Notes under the pieces: generated by a model
What the model was told of the DNA's origin: nothing
Database searches by the model: none
The model's input: the letters and a program-made list of their open reading frames with translations, nothing else
Position numbers and translations under genes: made by a program
Part shown: positions 59,776-64,000 of the stretch, in pieces
Position numbering within the stretch: the stretch's first letter is position 1
Layout of the letters: every line of letters begins with the position of its first letter
Assembly (NCBI GenBank): GCA_030454085.1
Contig: JAKDJD010000014.1
Coordinates: 1 to 64,000, forward strand
Direction: 5' to 3'
Length of the DNA: 64,000 nucleotides
Source: Kocuria sp.
GTDB lineage: Bacteria; Actinomycetota; Actinomycetes; Actinomycetales; Micrococcaceae

Positions 59776-60209
59776 CGACCCTCTCCCGTCTCTGAAGTCG
59801 GGCGGGTGCCGGTTGCCGTGCCGGCGTCCGGCCGCTGACCCTGTTGCCCGTCCTGTTTGCCGTCGCTCTCGGTGCGGAAGGCTTTGCGGACGCCGTAGGA
59901 GAACGAGGCGACCTTGATCAGGGGCTGACCGACGGTCGAGGCGACGAGGCTGGAGAGAGCGGACACGTTGGCCGAGGCGTCCGAGACGTTGTCGGTGATG
60001 CCGTCCACCTTGGCGAGCTGCGAGTTGGTGGTGGTGACGGTTCTGGTGACTTCGTCGATGAGCGGACCGGTTCCGGCGTTGATCTGCCGGACGGTCTCAC
60101 GGATTTCGTCGAAGACCTTGCCGAGTTTGATGATCGGCATAGCGAGGAGGGCCACGAGGACCGCGAATACCCCGGCCGCGATGAGCCCTGCGATTGCTCC
60201 GCCCGTCAT
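59772..60209 (-). CDS. DUF948 membrane protein
   Basis: This 145-residue protein has an N-terminal membrane helix (about 4-26) and then a predicted coiled-coil (DEIRETVRQINAGTGPLIDEV) typical of DUF948. The tail is polar and rich in Gly/Gln/Thr. It precedes DUF6167 and alaS. Function is unknown. The ATG at 60209 has GAGGAGA about 11 bases upstream. Confidence 0.78.
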   Translation of the reverse strand: MTGGAIAGLIAAGVFAVLVALLAMPIIKLGKVFDEIRETVRQINAGTGPLIDEVTRTVTTTNSQLAKVDGITDNVSDASANVSALSSLVASTVGQPLIKVASFSYGVRKAFRTESDGKQDGQQGQRPDAGTATGTRPTSETGEGR

Positions 60210-60325
60210 GAATGCACCGTCTCCTCTGGTGGAATCGATTGGGTCCCGACGGTCGCTGGCTGCTTTTGCCGGGACGAATGACAGTTTACGGCATGGTGCT
60301 GTCATTCATTGCCCTATTAAAGCGG

Positions 60326-60355
60326 CGATGGCCCGGGCATTTGCCCGGGCCATCG
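60326..60355 (-). terminator. Terminator of rpsD
   Basis: A perfect 13-bp stem (CGATGGCCCGGGC at 60326-60338 with its complement at 60343-60355) has an ATTT loop. It starts 17 bases after the rpsD stop and is followed on the minus strand by CTTTAATAG. Confidence 0.92.
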
Positions 60356-60372
60356 GAGCAAGGCTGGACGCC

Positions 60373-61014
60373 TTAGGACATGCGCGAGTAGTACTCGACA
60401 ACCAGCTGTTCCTCGCACGTGACGGGAATCTCGCTGCGCTGGGGCTTGCGCTCCAGCTTGGCGTGCAGCTTGTCGATCTCGACATTCAGGTACGCCGGGG
60501 TGTCCGGGAGGACGTCCTGGTTGGCGCCGGTGGCGGCAACCTGGAACGGGTCCATCTTCTCGGACTTCGGGTGCACGTGAATCAGCTGGCCTTCCTTCAC
60601 ACGGAAGGAGGGGCGGTCCACGCGGGCGCCGTCGACCATGATGTGACGGTGCACGACCATCTGGCGGGCCTGGGCGATCGTGCGGGCGAAGCCCGCGCGG
60701 AGGACCAGTGCGTCCAGACGCGACTCGAGGATCTGGAGCAGGATTTCACCAGTCCGGCCCTCGGTGCGCTTGGCTTCCTGATATGCGCGGAGCATCTGGG
60801 TCTCACGGATGTTGTACTGCGCGCGAAGACGCTGCTTCTCGCGCAGACGAACGGCGTAGTCGGAGTCGGCCTTCTTACGGGCACGGCCGTGCTGGCCGGG
60901 GCCGTAGGGGCGACGCTCGAAGTACTTCTCGGCCTTCGGAGTCAGCGGGATTCCGAGAGCACGAGACTTGCGCACCAGGTTACGGGCGCGCTTGCTCTTG
61001 GTGGTAGTTGCCAC
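60373..61014 (-). CDS. rpsD: 30S ribosomal protein uS4
   Basis: S4 is a primary 16S rRNA binder and an assembly nucleator. The 213-residue product has [18 protein letters not shown] and the S4 RNA-binding domain ([20 protein letters not shown]). The N-terminal zinc cysteines of some S4 proteins are missing, giving the zinc-free form common in Actinobacteria. The GTG start follows GAAAGG. A leader of roughly 200 bases with a TAGACT -10-like box near 61205 lies upstream, without a clear gene; it holds a hairpin (CCGTGC at 61093-61098 with GCACGG at 61106-61111). Confidence 0.96.
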   Translation of the reverse strand: MATTTKSKRARNLVRKSRALGIPLTPKAEKYFERRPYGPGQHGRARKKADSDYAVRLREKQRLRAQYNIRETQMLRAYQEAKRTEGRTGEILLQILESRLDALVLRAGFARTIAQARQMVVHRHIMVDGARVDRPSFRVKEGQLIHVHPKSEKMDPFQVAATGANQDVLPDTPAYLNVEIDKLHAKLERKPQRSEIPVTCEEQLVVEYYSRMS

Positions 61015-61299
61015 GTTGTGCCTTTCATGCGGTTGATCGTCTGGCGCGGTGGCCCACGATCATTTGTTCTGGTGTAACTGGCCTCCATGATTCCGTGCAC
61101 GGTTCGCACGGTGGAGAGCTTCGGGTCAGCCGCAACCCTCGCTACAACTACCCCGGTGATCACCCGCAGGTGCGTTTTGGGGAGCTTGCCAGCCAACGAG
61201 CCAGTCTAGCCGAAAGACCACGCACGGGCCAGAATGCATGGAGGCGGGTGCGTCACACTCTCCACGCAACGCACCCAGCCTCATGAACCCGAGGGAAAG

Positions 61300-61974
61300 T
61301 CACTGACCGTGCAGGACGAGGCGAGGATTACCCATCCTCCGGCGGTTCAATAAAAAGCTGGTCTGAGCTTCGGTCAGCTCGAACTTCAGATCGTAGATGC
61401 AGACATGGACTCCCCCTTCATCTTTCCATGAGAACTGCAGAGGAATAGTGGCCGTGGCTCCCTTCCAAATCAGACCGCTACTATGCAGGGATTTCTCCCA
61501 CTGAATCGTACTGGAGATAGACACCCCTGTTCTGATCGGGCCACTATGGGAGGTTCCCAGGGTCGCACGGCCTATGAACTTCTTCCCCCCTTCCCCTGGC
61601 AACACAATGGATGGCCGGGGTATAGGGCTGTGTGGCCCATTACCGTCGTTAAGCTTGATCGCCATCCATCTCAAACGGTCGGGCCAGCACGACGCCTGCA
61701 CGGAGATACTGAAGTTGTGGCTCATACGCGCATCGCCGCCAAAAATCGAGTCATAGTCCTGGAGTCCCAAGAATTTGTTGAAGGCATACAGGATGCGCTC
61801 GCAGTTGCCCGAATAGGCCTCTTCCGGAGTCAAGCACGGGTCTTTCGAAACTGGCGGAGGTGACGAGGGCCCCGATGCCGCGAAGGCCGGCACGGTAGCG
61901 GACGCGGCCGCCAGGGGGACCGACCATGCTGCACCCTTGGCAAGGGTACGGCGAGACAAATTCTGTTGTGTCAT
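61300..61974 (-). CDS. Tat-exported protein of unknown function
   Basis: I do not recognise a family. The 224-residue product has a twin-arginine signal (SRRTLAKGAAWSVP, RR at 8-9; hydrophobic 14-30; likely cleavage after AFA at 30-32), then a Ser/Pro linker and a mature domain of about 190 residues with four cysteines (Cys47, Cys58 and those in ASCWPDR and HVCIYDL), suggesting disulfides. The mature part looks beta-rich (ISVQASCW, TATIPLQFSW). Similar SRRTLAKGAAW signals are common in Micrococcaceae secreted proteins. Codon use looks less GC-biased than the neighbours. It lies between rpsD and rarA. Confidence 0.75.
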   Translation of the reverse strand: MTQQNLSRRTLAKGAAWSVPLAAASATVPAFAASGPSSPPPVSKDPCLTPEEAYSGNCERILYAFNKFLGLQDYDSIFGGDARMSHNFSISVQASCWPDRLRWMAIKLNDGNGPHSPIPRPSIVLPGEGGKKFIGRATLGTSHSGPIRTGVSISSTIQWEKSLHSSGLIWKGATATIPLQFSWKDEGGVHVCIYDLKFELTEAQTSFLLNRRRMGNPRLVLHGQ

Positions 61975-62231
61975 GGGGTGCTTTCATATCGGGCGGACGG
62001 GACGTCCGGCAGGTCTACGAGGGCATCCCCGGGTGGACAAAAGGAGCCCGCCCGGAAACTCACTCGGTAGTTTAGGTGCCATTTTTTCCCTTGCCGAGTG
62101 AAATATTGCACACGAAGACAATAATTCGTTCGTTTAACTAATTGATGATTCGTTCTATTAGCACATATACCGTCACTCTGAATCTTCAAATTAATAAATT
62201 TAGACACGCCGAGACGACCCACGGAGTCCAC
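61971..62231 (-). CDS. Possible small ORF upstream of the Tat protein
   Basis: An 86-codon frame (GTG at 62231) spans the AT-rich region and its stop overlaps the Tat gene ATG as ATGA, the coupling seen for most genes here. Composition is unremarkable, no domain is recognised and the start has no convincing ribosome-binding site. It may be chance, or a transferred partner gene. Confidence 0.25.
   Translation of the reverse strand: MDSVGRLGVSKFINLKIQSDGICANRTNHQLVKRTNYCLRVQYFTRQGKKWHLNYRVSFRAGSFCPPGDALVDLPDVPSARYESTP
62060..62101. other. AT-rich region with an inverted repeat upstream of the Tat gene
   Basis: TCACTCGG (62060-62067) and CCGAGTGA (62094-62101) form an 8-bp stem whose loop contains TTTTTT. 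It lies in a markedly AT-rich stretch (about 62060-62215) within 61975-62508. It could be an operator, a terminator or an insertion footprint. The rest of that 534-base interval shows no gene I can defend. Confidence 0.35.
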
Positions 62232-62508
62232 TTCATGGACACCGCTTCGGGAGGCTCACCATCCCCACGTGGCCCTACCCTGCCGGCGTCAGTGAGCCGG
62301 TCCGGAACAGGATCCCGACTCTCGTCCCGTCCGGCCAACCCTCCCCTAGGCCAAATCCACCACAAAGAGTTTTGGAATGAGATACATCCAGAGGGACGAC
62401 ATGGGGAATCACAGGGACCGACTGACGATCAAAGAGTCGCCCAACCTCGAGCAGAGGGGGCACCCATAGGTTTCTCCTCACGATTCAGCATCGACTCGCG
62501 TCAGGAGA

Positions 62509-63897
62509 CTACTTGATCCCGAAAGTCCCCAGAATCCTGCGAATAATCCCCAGCCGCTGCCGGAGGGGCTTCTCCGAGCCGTACTCCGTGGGTCGGTAGT
62601 ACTCTCGCCCGACCAGCTCGTCCGGCGCATACTGTTGGGCGGCCACGGCATGGGACACGCTGTGCGGATACACATACCCCTTGCCGTGCCCGTGCTGGAC
62701 GGCGCCCGGATAGTGGGCGTCCCGAAGGTGCGGCGGAACCAGCCCGGCCTTCCCTGAGCGAACATCGCCCATGGCCTCATCGATCGCGGTGATGACGGCG
62801 TTGGACTTCGGAGCCGTGGCCAAATGGATCACGGCCTGGGCGAGATTGATTCTGGCTTCGGGAAGACCAATAAGCTGGACGGCCTGGGCCGCCGCCACCG
62901 CCGTCTGCAACGCCGTCGGATCGGCCATCCCGATATCCTCGCTCGCATGGACCACGAGCCTTCTGGCGATGAACCTCGGGTCCTCCCCGGCCTCAATCAT
63001 GCGCGCCAGGTAGTGCAGGGCGGCGTCGACGTCTGAGCCTCTGATCGACTTGATGAACGCCGAGATCACGTCGTAGTGCTGGTCGCCGCCCTTGTCATAC
63101 CGGAGGGCCGCCTTGTCGAGTGCCTCTTCCGTATGCTTCTCGGTGATCTCGACGGCGCCAGACCGGTCCGTGGCCTCACCGTAGGCGACGGCGGCCGCCG
63201 CCTCGAGAGCGGTCAGAGCCCGGCGCGCGTCTCCCCCGCACAGCTCGATCAGGTGGAGTCGGGCCGCGTCGGACAGGGACACCTGATCGCGCAGCCCTCT
63301 CTCCTCGTGCACCGCACGATCCAGGAGGTCCCCGATCGCCGCATTGTCCAGGGGCTTCAACGTGACCAGGATCGAGCGCGAAAGCAGCGGCGAAATAACC
63401 GAGAAGGACGGGTTCTCGGTCGTGGCCGCGACCAGCACGACCCATCGGTTTTCGACGCCCGGCAACAGCGCATCCTGCTGGGCCTTGGTGAACCGATGGA
63501 TCTCGTCCATGAACAGGACGGTGGTGATTCCCCGGATGTCGCGGTCGTTCAACGCCTGATCCATGACGGCACGGACATCCTTGACGCCCGCGGTCACAGC
63601 AGAGAGTTCAACGAACTTGCGGGAGGACCCCCTCGCGATCACGTGCGCGATCGTCGTCTTCCCGGTCCCCGGAGGCCCCCACAGAATGACGGACGAGGGT
63701 CCCGCCGGGCCGGCCTCCTGCCCGGCCAGAACCCGCAAAGGGGACCCCGGTTTGAGGACATGCTCCTGGCCCACGATTTCGTCGACCGTGCGCGGACGCA
63801 TTCTCACGGCCAAAGGACTCCGGGGGCCGGACGAGCGGCCACGCGCAGACTCCTCAGGGGAGGATTCGTCGTCGCTGTCGAAAAGAGATTGGGTCAC
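62509..63897 (-). CDS. rarA: Replication-associated AAA+ recombination protein RarA/MgsA
   Basis: RarA is an AAA+ ATPase acting at stalled replication forks. The 462-residue product has Walker A GPPGTGKT (74-81), Walker B FMDEIHRF, and the MgsA C-terminal domain ([38 protein letters not shown]) that distinguishes RarA from clamp loaders and RuvB. It follows dtd, with 32 bases between, and precedes the Tat gene. Confidence 0.93.
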   Translation of the reverse strand: MTQSLFDSDDESSPEESARGRSSGPRSPLAVRMRPRTVDEIVGQEHVLKPGSPLRVLAGQEAGPAGPSSVILWGPPGTGKTTIAHVIARGSSRKFVELSAVTAGVKDVRAVMDQALNDRDIRGITTVLFMDEIHRFTKAQQDALLPGVENRWVVLVAATTENPSFSVISPLLSRSILVTLKPLDNAAIGDLLDRAVHEERGLRDQVSLSDAARLHLIELCGGDARRALTALEAAAAVAYGEATDRSGAVEITEKHTEEALDKAALRYDKGGDQHYDVISAFIKSIRGSDVDAALHYLARMIEAGEDPRFIARRLVVHASEDIGMADPTALQTAVAAAQAVQLIGLPEARINLAQAVIHLATAPKSNAVITAIDEAMGDVRSGKAGLVPPHLRDAHYPGAVQHGHGKGYVYPHSVSHAVAAQQYAPDELVGREYYRPTEYGSEKPLRQRLGIIRRILGTFGIK

Positions 63898-63929
63898 GCA
63901 CCCAGCCTATCGGAGGGGTCGGCGGCACG

Positions 63930-64000
63930 TCAGAGCAACTCGGCGCTGTCCAGGACGACCGTGAACGGGCCATCGTTGACGAGCTCGACCTTCATCTCGG
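63930..64000 (-). CDS. dtd: D-aminoacyl-tRNA deacylase, C-terminal end
   Basis: Only the last 23 codons are in the window. They read EMKVELVNDGPFTVVLDS...ELL, matching the C-terminus of DTD, where the VELVNDGPVT strand is characteristic. The stop TGA is at 63932-63930. The upstream part lies outside the window. Confidence 0.85.
   Translation of the reverse strand, partial: EMKVELVNDGPFTVVLDSAELL

Noticed and set aside
62401..62469. Small plus-strand ORF (about 22 codons) starting MGNHRDRLTI
   Set aside because: Too short, no conserved feature, and overlaps no regulatory pattern; probably chance.

Overview
The window looks like a slice of the core chromosome of a GC-rich actinobacterium, most likely of the family Micrococcaceae or a close relative. 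The evidence is gene order and gene content typical of Actinobacteria: the mihF-type integration host factor, a helicase-motif-free PriA, hrcA/dnaJ/rsmE beside phoH/ybeY, the rpsD-DUF948-DUF6167-alaS-ruvX-mltG-aro run, a pyr operon headed by pyrR, and frequent GTG starts with ATGA/GTGA stop-start overlaps. I see no rRNA, tRNA, insertion sequence, prophage or CRISPR array. Genus assignment is inference.

Layout. 1-1.7 kb: the cytochrome oxidase genes ctaC-ctaD (minus strand; ctaD runs off the edge) and the Fe-S carrier erpA. 1.8-10.3 kb: an M20 peptidase, a divergent DUF3043 membrane protein, recO-uppS-pyrD, leuA preceded by a leucine leader peptide with hairpins, and an LCP cell-wall ligase. 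10.4-18.5 kb: two minus-strand runs, phoH-ybeY-CNNM/CorC-era and hrcA-dnaJ-rsmE, separated by an opposite-strand GerMN/Gmad2 lipoprotein gene; hrcA has a CIRCE operator. 18.7-24.4 kb: DUF3097, DUF4870, lepA-hemW, a PemK/MazF-fold protein and rpsT. 24.4-28.1 kb: comEA-comEC-holA; the comEA frame carries an in-frame TAA. 28.1-33.9 kb: degV, leuS, then a plus-strand alpha/beta hydrolase-glycosyltransferase pair. 33.9-40.2 kb: mihF-gmk-rpoZ-coaBC-metK-priA. 40.5-49.5 kb: the complete pyrimidine operon pyrR-pyrB-pyrC-(PH-like membrane protein)-carA-carB-pyrF, with a putative PyrR-binding RNA hairpin next to the pyrR ribosome-binding site and a long double-stem terminator after pyrF. 49.7-61 kb: alaS-ruvX-mltG-aroE-aroC-aroK-aroB-efp-nusB on one strand, preceded by rpsD, DUF948 and DUF6167. 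61.3-62.5 kb: the one clearly accessory patch, a Tat-exported protein of unknown function with AT-rich upstream DNA. 62.5-64 kb: rarA and the 3' end of dtd.

How it fits together. Most genes are housekeeping: translation (leuS, alaS, efp, lepA, rpsT, rpsD, era, ybeY, rsmE), replication and repair (holA, priA, recO, ruvX, rarA), nucleotide synthesis (pyr genes, gmk), the shikimate pathway (aroB/C/E/K), cofactors (coaBC, metK, hemW, erpA) and envelope (uppS, mltG, LCP protein). The most informative details are regulatory or structural: the leuA leader, the CIRCE site, the PyrR hairpin, the comEA nonsense codon, the charged insertion in Era and the AT-rich island beside rpsD. I did not find a clearly novel multi-gene system.
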